From the NCBI GenBank assembly GCA_018066865.1, contig JAGPVT010000074.1:1-55548 (forward strand): a stretch of DNA of 55,548 bases, given 5' to 3'. The notes under the pieces are model-generated. The model was given only the letters and a program-made list of their open reading frames with translations. It ran no database searches and was not told the DNA's origin. This document shows positions 17,830-26,963 of this stretch, piece by piece; within the stretch, counting starts at the first letter, position 1; each line of letters opens with the position of its first letter. The position numbers and the translations under genes were made by a program. This DNA comes from Marinobacter sp. (GTDB taxonomy: Bacteria > Pseudomonadota > Gammaproteobacteria > Pseudomonadales > Oleiphilaceae).

Positions 17830-19260
17830 ATGGGCGTTATTCTTTTACTCCACACACTTCTGGTCCTTTTATTCACGATCCGGATTCTTCTCCGCGATGA
17901 CCTTTCGCCTCCGGGAAGACTGGCGTGGTTCGTCGTACTTAACCTTTTGCCCTATTTCGGTAGTGCAATGTATTTCCTCTTTGGCGAAACGGACCTTGGC
18001 GACCGTGCGGATAAGCGACACAAAGAAATCTTCGAAGAAATAAGAGCCAAAGCCTCCTGGTTTATGGGCGAGGCGACCAACACAGAGAAACTGATCGACC
18101 CGGTTTACCTCTCGGCATTCCAGTATGCGGGTTCGATTAATGGCTTTCATCCATCCATGGGAAATGCCGCCGAACTGATGGCTGACGGCGACGAAACCCT
18201 TACCCGGATGGTTGCCGACATTGATGCCGCCATTGATCATGTGCACGTGCTGTATTACATATGGATTGATGACAATACCGGCCATGCCATCGCCGAAGCA
18301 CTGATCCGCGCAGCCCACAGAGGCGTTACATGCCGCGCTATGGCGGATGGCCTGGGGTCACGTGCGATGATTAACTCCGCGCTCTGGCAGCGTATGAGAG
18401 GGGCAGGCGTCCATCTTGCTGTAGCTCTGTCGCTGAAGCACCCGATCCGCACCATTCTGACCAGCCGGCTGGATCTTCGTAACCACCGCAAGATCACGGT
18501 GATTGATTCACGCGTCACCTATTGCGGCAGCCGAAATTCTGCCGATCCGGAATTTCTGGTTAAAGCGAAATACGCACCCTGGGTAGACATCATGCTCCGC
18601 TTTACGGGGCCGGTGGTGGTTCAGAACCAGTTGCTGTTTGCCAGCGACTGGATGCAGGCAACCAATGAAGCCCTGGATGGCATTGCGTTAGCTCGCGGGC
18701 CCACCGATGGAGGATTCCCGGCACAGGTCATGGGCGTTGGGCCTACGGAGCGCCACGGAGCCACACCACAACTCTTTGCCAACCTGATCGCCTGTGCCCA
18801 GGACAGACTGACACTAACCACACCATACTTCGTGCCTGATGCAACGGTTCTGGAAGCACTGTGCGCAACCGCCTACCGGGGCGTGTCGGTTTCGTTGATA
18901 TTTCCCAAGGTAAATGACAGCTTGATTGTCGCCGCTGCCAGCCGCAGTTATTACCACCGACTACTTGATGCAGGCTGCACCATCCATGAGTTCAAGGGCG
19001 GACTCCTTCATGCCAAAATCCTCACGATCGATGGAAAGATCAGTCTGATCGGGTCTTCAAATCTCGATTTGCGCAGTTTTGATCTGAATTATGAAAACAA
19101 CATCCTTCTGCAAGACGAGGCCACGACCCTGGCAATTGAAGAACGGCAGCAGACTTACGTCAGCCGCTCTGAAGTGGTCGGCTTACCCACGGTTCTTGCG
19201 TGGCACTACCACAAAAGAATATGGCACAACGTTATTGCGACCATTGGCCCGGTTCTTTAA
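17830..19260 (+). CDS. cls: Cardiolipin synthase-like phospholipase D family protein
   Basis: Predicted membrane enzyme that joins phosphatidyl groups to form cardiolipin. Two N-terminal transmembrane helices lead into two PLD domains, with HKD motifs at H219 (HRKITVID, then GSRNSAD) and H394 (HAKILTID, then GSSNLD). I start it at the ATG after AAGGAAG, giving 476 residues (MGVILLLHTLLVLLF), which is the usual length. A TTG further upstream is not needed. Convergent with the selenium-locus permease. Confidence 0.9.
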   Translation: MGVILLLHTLLVLLFTIRILLRDDLSPPGRLAWFVVLNLLPYFGSAMYFLFGETDLGDRADKRHKEIFEEIRAKASWFMGEATNTEKLIDPVYLSAFQYAGSINGFHPSMGNAAELMADGDETLTRMVADIDAAIDHVHVLYYIWIDDNTGHAIAEALIRAAHRGVTCRAMADGLGSRAMINSALWQRMRGAGVHLAVALSLKHPIRTILTSRLDLRNHRKITVIDSRVTYCGSRNSADPEFLVKAKYAPWVDIMLRFTGPVVVQNQLLFASDWMQATNEALDGIALARGPTDGGFPAQVMGVGPTERHGATPQLFANLIACAQDRLTLTTPYFVPDATVLEALCATAYRGVSVSLIFPKVNDSLIVAAASRSYYHRLLDAGCTIHEFKGGLLHAKILTIDGKISLIGSSNLDLRSFDLNYENNILLQDEATTLAIEERQQTYVSRSEVVGLPTVLAWHYHKRIWHNVIATIGPVL

Positions 19261-19284
19261 AGCCAAGGCCTCCGGGAACGGGTT

Positions 19285-20763
19285 TCAGCAGGTTGGCATC
19301 GTTTGCAGAGCAAGCTTGCGCCGGATGTATCGACCAAGCGTATCAACGCCAATGTTGAGCAGGGCGGTTACCAGGATCAACACCATGGCGCGATCAAACC
19401 GGATGTTCTGTATGGCGCTGTCGACATAGAACCCCAGCGTGTAGATGCCCAGAATCCCCAGAATGGCCGTTTCCCGCATGATGATTTCCCAGCGATAGAA
19501 CAGAAACGCCAGAAACGAGCGGTAAACACGAGGCACCAACTCCCAGCTATACCGGTTAAATCCGGTTGCCGCATCGGCCCGGAGCTTGATGGAATTGGTT
19601 TGTCGGCCAATCAGGTGGCCGATAATGCCACCATTGTGTAGCGCCAGTGCAACGACCGCAGGCAGCATTGACGGTCCCCAGAGCTGCAGCAGGATGTACG
19701 CCAAGATGTATTCAGGCGTAGACCGGGCAATCACCATAGCGACATTCCCTGCGTTGCGCCGCAAAGGGCCACCAAAGTGGCTGGAGATCAGAGGGAACGC
19801 CAGCAACGAGAGAATTCCCGTAGCCACGAGTGCAATCTGGGTGAGCACAATGGTGTTCCAGATTCCCGGCATGGCCTCGTTGATCATCAGATCATTCAGC
19901 CAGGGCATAAGCCCCGTCAGACCTTCGCCGTTTCGCAGGGGCGCGGGCACAATGTCTTCGGTGAAAAAGCGCTCTACGTTGCCCCACACAATCGGAAGAC
20001 CCTCGCCCAGAAAGAAGGGGGCTCCCAATACGTACACCGGCAGAAGCTTTGGCCGCACCCAGAGTGGCATGGTGGCGACCAACACATAAAACAGAATCAG
20101 CATGGCACCGGCGTCAGAATACAGGCCTTGAGAAAACGACGCATCGAGGTAGAAACCGAGTGTTGGCAGACCAACGAAACCAAGTATCGCACTTGAACGC
20201 AGGCCACACTCCAGCCTGTAGGACGTATAGGTGCGTATTTTTACCCAGCAATCCGGGATACGCGTATAGAGAAACGCCGTGATATTCCCCGTGCCAGGCG
20301 GCAGGACACGACCCGGTTCCGGATCGGCTTCTTCCAGAATCTCGGAATAAACCTTGGCAAAGATGCCTGCGTAAGGAATGGCGATGGCCAGTACGCCTGT
20401 CAGCGGATGAAATCCGAAAAACTGCAAGAAGATCAGCGCCCAGAAGAGCTCGTGAATGGCGCGAATAAAGGCAGAGAAAATCCGTACGGGCAACGATTTA
20501 TAAACCAGCGCCAGCAGGAACCCGCAGATGCTGCCAAGAGCAACCCCAACAAACGCGAACGCTACTGTTCTCAACAGCGCGGTCATCAGGCCTTCACTGC
20601 TGAAAAAGTTGGGCGTTACGATGCCAAGGAAAAAGTTACCCAGATCCCGCCATGGGTTTGATGCGGTAATGGCAATATCCGCGAACAGTAAACCCACCAA
20701 AGCAATGGCGAGGAAAATAAGGCTGGTACGAACCGTTGGGGAAGAGAACATGAAACGGGCCAT
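19285..20763 (-). CDS. PhnE-like ABC permease, tandem-duplicated, putative selenate importer
   Basis: A 492-residue inner-membrane protein made of two PhnE-type permease halves in tandem. Each half carries its own EAA-type loop: YRLECGLRSSAILGFVG near the middle and YRWEIIMRETAILGILG near the end. In most PhnCDE systems PhnE has one domain and works as a dimer, so this is a fused pair. The ATG at 20763 has AGGTAA upstream and follows the ATPase stop by 5 nt. Oxyanion specificity is inferred from the neighbouring putative-selenate binding protein, SenB-like and SelD genes. Confidence 0.85.
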   Translation of the reverse strand: MARFMFSSPTVRTSLIFLAIALVGLLFADIAITASNPWRDLGNFFLGIVTPNFFSSEGLMTALLRTVAFAFVGVALGSICGFLLALVYKSLPVRIFSAFIRAIHELFWALIFLQFFGFHPLTGVLAIAIPYAGIFAKVYSEILEEADPEPGRVLPPGTGNITAFLYTRIPDCWVKIRTYTSYRLECGLRSSAILGFVGLPTLGFYLDASFSQGLYSDAGAMLILFYVLVATMPLWVRPKLLPVYVLGAPFFLGEGLPIVWGNVERFFTEDIVPAPLRNGEGLTGLMPWLNDLMINEAMPGIWNTIVLTQIALVATGILSLLAFPLISSHFGGPLRRNAGNVAMVIARSTPEYILAYILLQLWGPSMLPAVVALALHNGGIIGHLIGRQTNSIKLRADAATGFNRYSWELVPRVYRSFLAFLFYRWEIIMRETAILGILGIYTLGFYVDSAIQNIRFDRAMVLILVTALLNIGVDTLGRYIRRKLALQTMPTC

Positions 20764-20768
20764 GTTAC

Positions 20769-21419
20769 CTAGTAAAGAGACATGATGTCTGAAGCTACAA
20801 GATTTTCGCTGGGCTGATCCAGAGCAATATGACCGTCCTGTATGCCAACGATCCTGGTGCAATAATTCAGCGCCAGCTCCACATCGTGCAGCGCAATAAT
20901 ACTGGTTGAAAAGCGATCCCGAAGATCCGTCATAACCGAGTTAGCCATGGGGCCATCAAGAGCAGAAACCGGCTCATCGGCAAGCAATACTGGCGCGTTC
21001 CGATAGAGGGCCCGTGCAATGGCTACACGCTGGCGTTGCCCGCCAGAAAGAGAGGCTGTGGGAGCCCATAGCTTTTCTGTCATTCCGAGGGACTGCAGCA
21101 GAGTGTGCACCTCGGCACGGTCTTTCGCGAACGGGCGGGCGAGCGTCATGGTGTTGTACCAGGTTGAATGCTTGTCCAGCTGCCCCATGAATACGTTATG
21201 AAACACGGAAAGGGCATTCACCAATCCCAGATCCTGAGGAATCAAGGAAGAATCCCGGTCAACCCGTTCGTGAATCAGCCGTATAAGGGTGGATTTACCC
21301 GCACCGCTTTTACCAACCAGTGCAATCTTGTCGCCCGGATTAACGTTCAGCGACAGCGGGCCAATGACCCGCTTGCCGCTGAATGAGGCCGTAAGGCCGG
21401 AAAGATCGAAACCTGACAT
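20769..21419 (-). CDS. PhnC-like ABC ATPase, putative selenate importer
   Basis: ATP-binding subunit of 216 residues, a little short for PhnC. It contains Walker A LVGKSGAGKSTL, signature LSGGQRQRVAIARALYR and Walker B VLLADEPVSALD. The Q-loop reads IPQDLGLVNALSVFHNVFMG, a typical PhnC sequence. Its ATG overlaps the binding-protein stop (TAATG) and the permease starts 5 nt after its TAG, so the three form a single coupled operon. Confidence 0.88.
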   Translation of the reverse strand: MSGFDLSGLTASFSGKRVIGPLSLNVNPGDKIALVGKSGAGKSTLIRLIHERVDRDSSLIPQDLGLVNALSVFHNVFMGQLDKHSTWYNTMTLARPFAKDRAEVHTLLQSLGMTEKLWAPTASLSGGQRQRVAIARALYRNAPVLLADEPVSALDGPMANSVMTDLRDRFSTSIIALHDVELALNYCTRIVGIQDGHIALDQPSENLVASDIMSLY

Positions 21420-22294
21420 TAATCGAGGATTCCAATCTCTTTAGCTGTTTTACGAATCGGCTCATAGTCGTCATTGGAGGCAGGAATAAAGCCCGAACGC
21501 GGAAAGCTTTCCAGAAGCTCCGGGTTATCAAGATTCAACAGCGCCTCGGTAACACGCTGTTTGAAGCCTTTACCAAAACGCTCGTCCACGTCGCCACGGA
21601 TTGTCCATTGATAATCAGGGTAGGCGGGTGTTTTCCAGATAACCTGGACTGCGTCGGTATCAATGTTCCCATCACTCAGCTCTTTCTCCCAAACCTGGAA
21701 GTTAAGCGCGCCTACCTCATAGGTGCCGGCTTCAACCAGACGAAGGGTGCGGGTGTGGTTACCGCTGAAACCAACGCGCGAAAAGAAATCTTCAGGCTTC
21801 TCACCAAAGGTATCGCGAACGTAGAATTCCGGCATAAGCCGGCCAGAGGTTGAACCTTTGGAGCCAAAGGTAAAGGTTTTACCCTGCAGCTGGTCTTTCA
21901 GCCCGGAAAGCTCGTCGGCTGGCTCGATACCCGTATTGGTATTGGCAATAAAGTAGGTCTCAAACGCCTTGTCTTCCACACCTTGGGCAATGGCTTCAGA
22001 GCCCGGAACCAGCCTGCGCGCCTGAACGCCTGAAAGGCCGCCGAACCAAGCCAGCTGAACCTGGTTGTTACGAAACGCTGAAACAGCTGCCGCGTAAGAC
22101 TTGACCGGAATGTAGCGTACATCCACATCCAGCTGTTCAGAGAGATAATCCGCTACACCGCGAAACCGCTCTACGAGTTTTGTTTCATCTTCATCGGGGA
22201 TCGCAGTGAACACAAACGTCTCTGCCGTTGCCGAAGCGGCGGTGAAACAGAGCAAGCTGGAAACCATCAACTTCCGTATAAGATTCAAAGCCAT
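21419..22294 (-). CDS. PhnD-like substrate-binding protein, putative selenate ABC transporter
   Basis: Periplasmic binding protein of 291 residues. The signal peptide (LMVSSLLCFTAASATAETF) is cleaved near ATA-ET. The mature part has the PhnD-family segments VFTAIPDEDETKL, YIPVKSYAAAVSAFRNNQVQLAWFGG (residues about 61-86) and FGSKGSTSGRLMP. It matches my memory of the NCBI subfamily named putative selenate ABC transporter binding protein, which occurs beside selD. The ligand is not proven for that subfamily, and phosphonate or another oxyanion remains possible. First gene of the operon, divergent from the senB-like gene. Confidence 0.82.
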   Translation of the reverse strand: MALNLIRKLMVSSLLCFTAASATAETFVFTAIPDEDETKLVERFRGVADYLSEQLDVDVRYIPVKSYAAAVSAFRNNQVQLAWFGGLSGVQARRLVPGSEAIAQGVEDKAFETYFIANTNTGIEPADELSGLKDQLQGKTFTFGSKGSTSGRLMPEFYVRDTFGEKPEDFFSRVGFSGNHTRTLRLVEAGTYEVGALNFQVWEKELSDGNIDTDAVQVIWKTPAYPDYQWTIRGDVDERFGKGFKQRVTEALLNLDNPELLESFPRSGFIPASNDDYEPIRKTAKEIGILD

Positions 22295-22488
22295 TTGAAA
22301 TCCTTGATCGGTTATGTGATTGATAAAGCGAAGGTCAGGATACTCTGATTCCCCTCAACCCTGAACAGCTATACGGATTACGGGTTTAAATAGGTCAAGT
22401 ATCCGGGCACTATTCTCATGAAATTCCATGCAAGTCTATCAAAATTCCATCCCGGCCCTGAAAGGGTCTGGTTATACCAAAGGGCGCT

Positions 22489-23475
22489 ATGGATATCATC
22501 ATGATCACGCCGGCAGGCCCAGGCTCGAAAGCCGGCAACAGGGCAACCGCAGAGCGTTGGCAAACGTTGCTGGAACAGGCGGGGCATAAGGTCTCTGTTG
22601 TTACCGCCTATAACGGTGAGCCTTGTGATCTTTTTATCGCTCTGCATGCTTGGCGCAGCCATGAGGCCGTTCGCCTATTCAGGGACACTTGGCCCGGCAA
22701 GCCCCTGGTTGTGGCGCTCACAGGAACGGATATCTACCGGCACCAGTACGAATATCCGGAACAAACCCTCTATTCCATGCAGGAGGCTGATGCGTTGATT
22801 GGTTTGCACGCACAGGTTGGCCGCGATATTCCAGAGAGTGTTCGGGACAAACTGGTTACGCTTTTTCAGTCGGCCGAACAGTCTGACGGCTTCACTGGAA
22901 CAGCGGTTTCTGACTCGTCTTGTTTTGATGTTTGCGTCATCGGCCATCTGCGGGATGAAAAAGATTCGCTGCGGGCAGCTCTGGCGTCCAGGCTGTTACC
23001 ATCCAAATCTCGCATCCGCGTCTCGTGTGCGGGCAAACCCCACAATGCACATTGGGAAAATCTCGCGAAACAGGAAATGCAGGAGAACCCACGTTTCAGA
23101 TGGCTCGGCGAACTGGAAAAAGGGCAGATAGACAAGTTGATGGCTGAAAGCCAATTGCTGGTGATGAGCTCGGTGATGGAGGGTGGGGCGAACGTTGTAT
23201 CGGAAGCCTGTCGTGCCGGCCTGCCGGTTATTGCATCGAATATTTCCGGGAATACCGGCTTGCTTGGCGAGGATTACGCCGGCTACTACCCGGTTGGGGA
23301 CACGCAGGCACTCGCCGAACTACTCTTGCGTGCGGAAAGTGATACGGAGTTTTTGGAGAAGTTGCGTAAGCAGGTTGCTCAGCTTGCCAACCTGTTTACG
23401 CAGGAAAAAGAGCGGGAATCCCTGGAGCAGGCGCTGTCCCTTGCGGTGCAGTGCAGCTCCGAGAGGAGCCTTTAA
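22489..23475 (+). CDS. senB: SenB-like selenosugar synthase (TIGR04348 glycosyltransferase)
   Basis: A 328-residue GT4-type glycosyltransferase. The opening MDIIMITPAGPGSKAGNRAT, then ERWQTLLEQAGHKV and DLFIALHAWRSHEAV, is characteristic of the TIGR04348 group. Members of that group were shown to be SenB, which condenses selenophosphate with a UDP-sugar to form a selenosugar in selenoneine biosynthesis. The C-terminal donor site is SSVMEGGANVVSEACRAGLPVIAS. The gene faces the flavoprotein-SelD fusion tail to tail with a 2-bp gap. No SenA-like gene is in the window. AAGGG precedes the ATG. Confidence 0.78.
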   Translation: MDIIMITPAGPGSKAGNRATAERWQTLLEQAGHKVSVVTAYNGEPCDLFIALHAWRSHEAVRLFRDTWPGKPLVVALTGTDIYRHQYEYPEQTLYSMQEADALIGLHAQVGRDIPESVRDKLVTLFQSAEQSDGFTGTAVSDSSCFDVCVIGHLRDEKDSLRAALASRLLPSKSRIRVSCAGKPHNAHWENLAKQEMQENPRFRWLGELEKGQIDKLMAESQLLVMSSVMEGGANVVSEACRAGLPVIASNISGNTGLLGEDYAGYYPVGDTQALAELLLRAESDTEFLEKLRKQVAQLANLFTQEKERESLEQALSLAVQCSSERSL

Positions 23476-23477
23476 GC

Positions 23478-25754
23478 TCATTCTCTTAGAGTAATCGGCT
23501 CAATCGGCCCGCTTTCATCCTGAGGCAAAACCCGCCCGATGATTGCGGTGTGTGGATAACCCAGGGCTTTGAGCTCCCGGACACAGTCTTCCGCCTTATC
23601 GGCCGAGACACTCGCCAGCAAGCCGCCGGCAGTCTGTGGATCAAAGATCAGGGCGTAGCGCGGGTGCTTTACCCACTTTTCCTGATCCCGGATACCCCGG
23701 CGCAGCCGTATGTTGGCCGGTTGCAGGGAACTGAGAATACCTGCTGCTGCCGTTTCTTCCGCACCCGGCAGAATGGGGATTGCTGATAGATCCAACTCGG
23801 CGTCCACACCGGACGGCCGCGTCATTTCCACCAGATGGCCCAGCAAGCCGAAACCGGTCACATCCGTACAGGCTTTGGAGCCGAAACTGCGCAGACAATC
23901 TGCGGCTTTTTTGTTGGACTGCACCATTGAGGCGAGGGCGGAATCAATCCAGCGACCTTTGGCAGCCAGGCGTGCGTGAGCGGCAAACAAGGTTCCGGTA
24001 CCAATGGGTTTGGTGAGGATCAGCACATCACCGGCCCGCAAGCCGCCTTTGCTCATCACTTCATCGGGGTCAATAAGACCATTCACCGCAAAACCCAAAG
24101 CAAGCTCGCGGCCTTCACCCGTGTGGCCACCGACCAAGGCGCAGCCGGCTTCATTTAATACATCCACGGCACCAGACATCATCTGGAAAACCACGTCTTC
24201 CACTTTGGACTCGATACCATAAGGTACCGTGGCCACTGCAGTCGCACTCTGGGCTTCGGCGCCCATGGCAAAGACGTCACCCAGGGCGTGGTTGGCAGCA
24301 ACGCGACCAAACGTGTAGGGGTCATCAATAAAGGCGCGGAAGAAATCCACGGTATGTACTACGGCTTTGCCGGGTGGAACCCGCAGAACGGCGGCATCAT
24401 CTGGTGCGTGCAGGCCAATAAGAATATCGTCCCGCTCAATGGGCCTGAGCTCACCCAGCGCCCTTGAAAGCACCGTACTGCCAACCTTTGCGCCGCAACC
24501 ACCGCAACGCATGGCAACGGCAGAAATAGCCTGAGACGCTTCCTCCGGATTCTGTGCGGCGGCAGTATCGGGCAGAGCACCCCCTTCATCCATGGCCGGG
24601 AGGTCTGTAAACTTTTGCATGAAGCGACGGTCGATCCAATCCTTCCAGCGCCACACCAGGGCGCCATCAAACTGCATGTCGCCGCGAGAGGCGACAGCGT
24701 ATTTGTCGCCGGTGCTTATTAGCGCCAGCCACTTTTTCTGAGGGTGAAAATCTTTGGGCGTTTGGCCCAAAGCCATGCGCTTTAGGTTATCTGCCAGAGG
24801 CGGGCCCTGGCGCACCGCAAACACACCGGCTTTTTCGCGGGGGTGATTGGCTACATTAGCAATATCGCCCGCAGCGAATATATTGTCATCATTTTCAACC
24901 TGCAGGGTGTCCCGCACTCTGAGGAACAGGCCGTCATCCAGTGCCAGCCCAGTTTCCTCCAACCATGCCGGGCCGCCGGCTCTGGTTACCCAGAGAACTT
25001 CGTCTGTCTGCAAGGATTCGCCAGCGGCTGTGCGTAAAAACCCTTCACTGACTTTTTCTACTGGCGAGCCGAGATGTAACTTTACCCCACGTTCGGAGAG
25101 GGTCTTCCGAAAGATCTCGCGCACTTTTTCATTGTGAGTGGGGAGAATTTCGTTGACAGCATCGAATAAGTGGAAATGCAGCTGGCCGGGATCCCGGCCA
25201 CGCTGCTCCAACTCGTTTCTGAGTCGGTACTGCATTGCCAGCGTCAGCTCAACACCACCAGCACCCGCGCCCACAACACCAATCGTGAGCGGTCCTTCAT
25301 GATTTTCAATGCGTGAAAGAAGGTCGAGCCAGCGGTTATTGAAACCTGTAATTGGCTTGACCGGCACCGCGTACTGCGACGCCCCGTCCACTTCATTCAC
25401 TCTGGGGGATGAACCGATATTGATCGACAGTATGTCGTAAGGCACATCAGGCCGGCCTTTACAGATCACACGCTTGCTGGAGCGATCAATGCCAGAGGCT
25501 TCGGCTCGGTAAAAGCGTGCACCCGCATACTCTGCCAGGCGGCTAAGATCGATGTGCACATCGTCGTAGCTGTAGTGTCCTGCCACGTAGCCAGGCAGCA
25601 TTCCGGAGTAGGGCGTGTGGGTATCGCGGCAAATGAGGGTCAGCCGAACGCCGGGAACCGGTTTCATTGCAAACCGTTTGAGTACCCCGACGTGGCTGTG
25701 CCCGCCGCCAATCAGGACAATGTCCCGTAAAACAGGCTGGTCAGGCGTTCGCAT
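23478..25754 (-). CDS. selD: Flavoprotein (NDH-2-like) fused to selenide, water dikinase SelD
   Basis: A 758-residue bifunctional protein. Residues 1 to about 390 form an NDH-2-like pyridine nucleotide-disulphide oxidoreductase: GGGHSH at 15-20, GAGAGG at 162-167 and AAGD at 294-297. Residues about 410-758 are a complete selenophosphate synthetase with catalytic-loop MRCGGCGAKVG (Cys, not Sec), DDAAVLRVP, GRVAANHALGDVFAMGA and VGGHTGEG. SelD makes selenophosphate from selenide and ATP. The flavoprotein could supply reduced selenium or link to quinones, which is inference. The ATG overlaps the stop of the upstream phasin-like gene (TGATG). Next to senB, so it is the likely SenC-type supplier. 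Confidence 0.9.
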   Translation of the reverse strand: MRTPDQPVLRDIVLIGGGHSHVGVLKRFAMKPVPGVRLTLICRDTHTPYSGMLPGYVAGHYSYDDVHIDLSRLAEYAGARFYRAEASGIDRSSKRVICKGRPDVPYDILSINIGSSPRVNEVDGASQYAVPVKPITGFNNRWLDLLSRIENHEGPLTIGVVGAGAGGVELTLAMQYRLRNELEQRGRDPGQLHFHLFDAVNEILPTHNEKVREIFRKTLSERGVKLHLGSPVEKVSEGFLRTAAGESLQTDEVLWVTRAGGPAWLEETGLALDDGLFLRVRDTLQVENDDNIFAAGDIANVANHPREKAGVFAVRQGPPLADNLKRMALGQTPKDFHPQKKWLALISTGDKYAVASRGDMQFDGALVWRWKDWIDRRFMQKFTDLPAMDEGGALPDTAAAQNPEEASQAISAVAMRCGGCGAKVGSTVLSRALGELRPIERDDILIGLHAPDDAAVLRVPPGKAVVHTVDFFRAFIDDPYTFGRVAANHALGDVFAMGAEAQSATAVATVPYGIESKVEDVVFQMMSGAVDVLNEAGCALVGGHTGEGRELALGFAVNGLIDPDEVMSKGGLRAGDVLILTKPIGTGTLFAAHARLAAKGRWIDSALASMVQSNKKAADCLRSFGSKACTDVTGFGLLGHLVEMTRPSGVDAELDLSAIPILPGAEETAAAGILSSLQPANIRLRRGIRDQEKWVKHPRYALIFDPQTAGGLLASVSADKAEDCVRELKALGYPHTAIIGRVLPQDESGPIEPITLRE

Positions 25755-26407
25755 CAGTTAATTTTCTTGGCTTCGGCACTGATTTGATCAAATCCTTTGA
25801 TATTCGAGAAAGCATTCAGCTTTTCCTGATCAGCCGTCGATGGGTTGGCAATCTGATCGATGGATGTGATTCCGGCTTCTTTCATCTTTTTGGCGGTCGC
25901 CGGTCCGACGCCCTTCACCAGCGTGAGATCGCTTTTATCCACAGGCTTTGGAGTCTTGGCAGCAGGTGCTTTCGCAGGTGCTTTCTTTGCAGCAGGCTTT
26001 TTGGCCGGCGCTTTTTTAGGCGTTGCTTTTTTAGCTGCCGGCTTCTGGGCAGAGGTGCTTGCCTTAGCCGTTTTCGCTTTGTTGCTGTCTTTTTTACTTT
26101 CTTTTTCAGCCTTGCGGATGTCTTCTTTCGAAGCAACGCCCAGACGTTCAAGAATGTTGGTTTGCAGTTCGTGGAACTCGTCCAGACGACGCTCGAATTC
26201 GTCATTAAAACGTTTCATTTCCCGCTCGCGCAATTCATCAACTTCTTTAAGAAGTTTGCGAATCGGATCCTGAACCTGATGTTGCAGTGTATCGAGCTGC
26301 TTCATCGCATCGCTGACCAGACCTTCGATCTGGGATGAGGTTTTCTCAAATTCCTTGTTAACTTTTTTTACGATCTTTTCAACACTCGCTTTGGCTTTCT
26401 TCGCCAT
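25754..26407 (-). CDS. Phasin-like coiled coil with Lys/Ala-rich linker and helix-hairpin-helix
   Basis: A 217-residue, very basic protein in three parts. Residues 1 to about 95 are a heptad-rich helix like phasins (FEKTSSQIEGLVSDAMKQL and after). Residues about 110-155 are histone-H1-like AAKK/APAKKP repeats. Residues about 158-190 form a helix-hairpin-helix (DLTLVKGVGPATAKKMKEAG). It resembles PhaF-type granule/nucleoid proteins but carries the DNA-binding-type HhH end. An excellent AAGGAG site precedes the ATG. Its TGA overlaps the selD-fusion ATG, so the two are co-translated. Confidence 0.75.
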   Translation of the reverse strand: MAKKAKASVEKIVKKVNKEFEKTSSQIEGLVSDAMKQLDTLQHQVQDPIRKLLKEVDELREREMKRFNDEFERRLDEFHELQTNILERLGVASKEDIRKAEKESKKDSNKAKTAKASTSAQKPAAKKATPKKAPAKKPAAKKAPAKAPAAKTPKPVDKSDLTLVKGVGPATAKKMKEAGITSIDQIANPSTADQEKLNAFSNIKGFDQISAEAKKIN

Positions 26408-26448
26408 GAGATTGTCTCCTTGCAGGCAGGTAAAACGAACAATAGTGA

Positions 26449-26847
26449 TCAGGCCATCTGCCGGAAGCCGGGCATGGAACCTGAAGAACGACGTAATTTC
26501 AACGACTGCTTTTTCGAAAGTACTTCTCTGATACGGCGCAGCTTTTCTTCAAGTGCCGTACCGCCATCAGACTCCAAGTCAATAAAATCAATAGAATAGA
26601 AGAAGTTGCTGCAGTGCTTTCTACGCTCGGTAATTAAGCCTGTAATATTTTCAGCACGAATTTTATCAAACGGCATGTCCATAATCAGATCAAGCACAAC
26701 GGTATCGCCGGGATTGAACATCTTGTCCGTCTTCATAACGCAACCGTAAGCGTCCAATTCAAAAAGCGCGGCCTCGACCTGCTCCTTGCGGAACAGGCCC
26801 TGCCGGATTCTGAAATGGGCGACAAGATCGGGCAACGCTTCTTTCAT
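26449..26847 (-). CDS. PilZ-like domain protein
   Basis: About 132 residues from the ATG at 26847; a longer in-frame start at 26892 is less likely. The core FRIRQGLFRKEQVEAALFELDAYGCVMKT, then NPGDTVVLDLIMDMP and ITGLITERRKHCSNFFYSIDFI, has the six-strand beta pattern of PilZ. In the c-di-GMP motif D/N-x-S-x-x-G the serine is absent (LDAYG) and the RxxxR motif is not clear, so the protein may not bind c-di-GMP. Probably a regulatory or structural PilZ relative. It sits 41 bp before the phasin-like gene on the same strand. Confidence 0.55.
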   Translation of the reverse strand: MKEALPDLVAHFRIRQGLFRKEQVEAALFELDAYGCVMKTDKMFNPGDTVVLDLIMDMPFDKIRAENITGLITERRKHCSNFFYSIDFIDLESDGGTALEEKLRRIREVLSKKQSLKLRRSSGSMPGFRQMA

Positions 26848-26963
26848 GAATACTGAGTCTCTGCAAAGGCTGACTTGATATTGATTAAACAATAGACACT
26901 GGCCAAAGGTTTTGCAACGCCATCAGTGCCATACGATAAACCTCTGAGGCGGTTCTTCAACAC

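Noticed and set aside
17742..17900. Small frame starting MRALSMALSIAPSIALLIVV
   Set aside because: Overlaps the start of the cardiolipin-synthase-like gene by 71 nt in another frame and is built mainly from the 12-bp repeat; a hydrophobic product from a repeat is likely chance.
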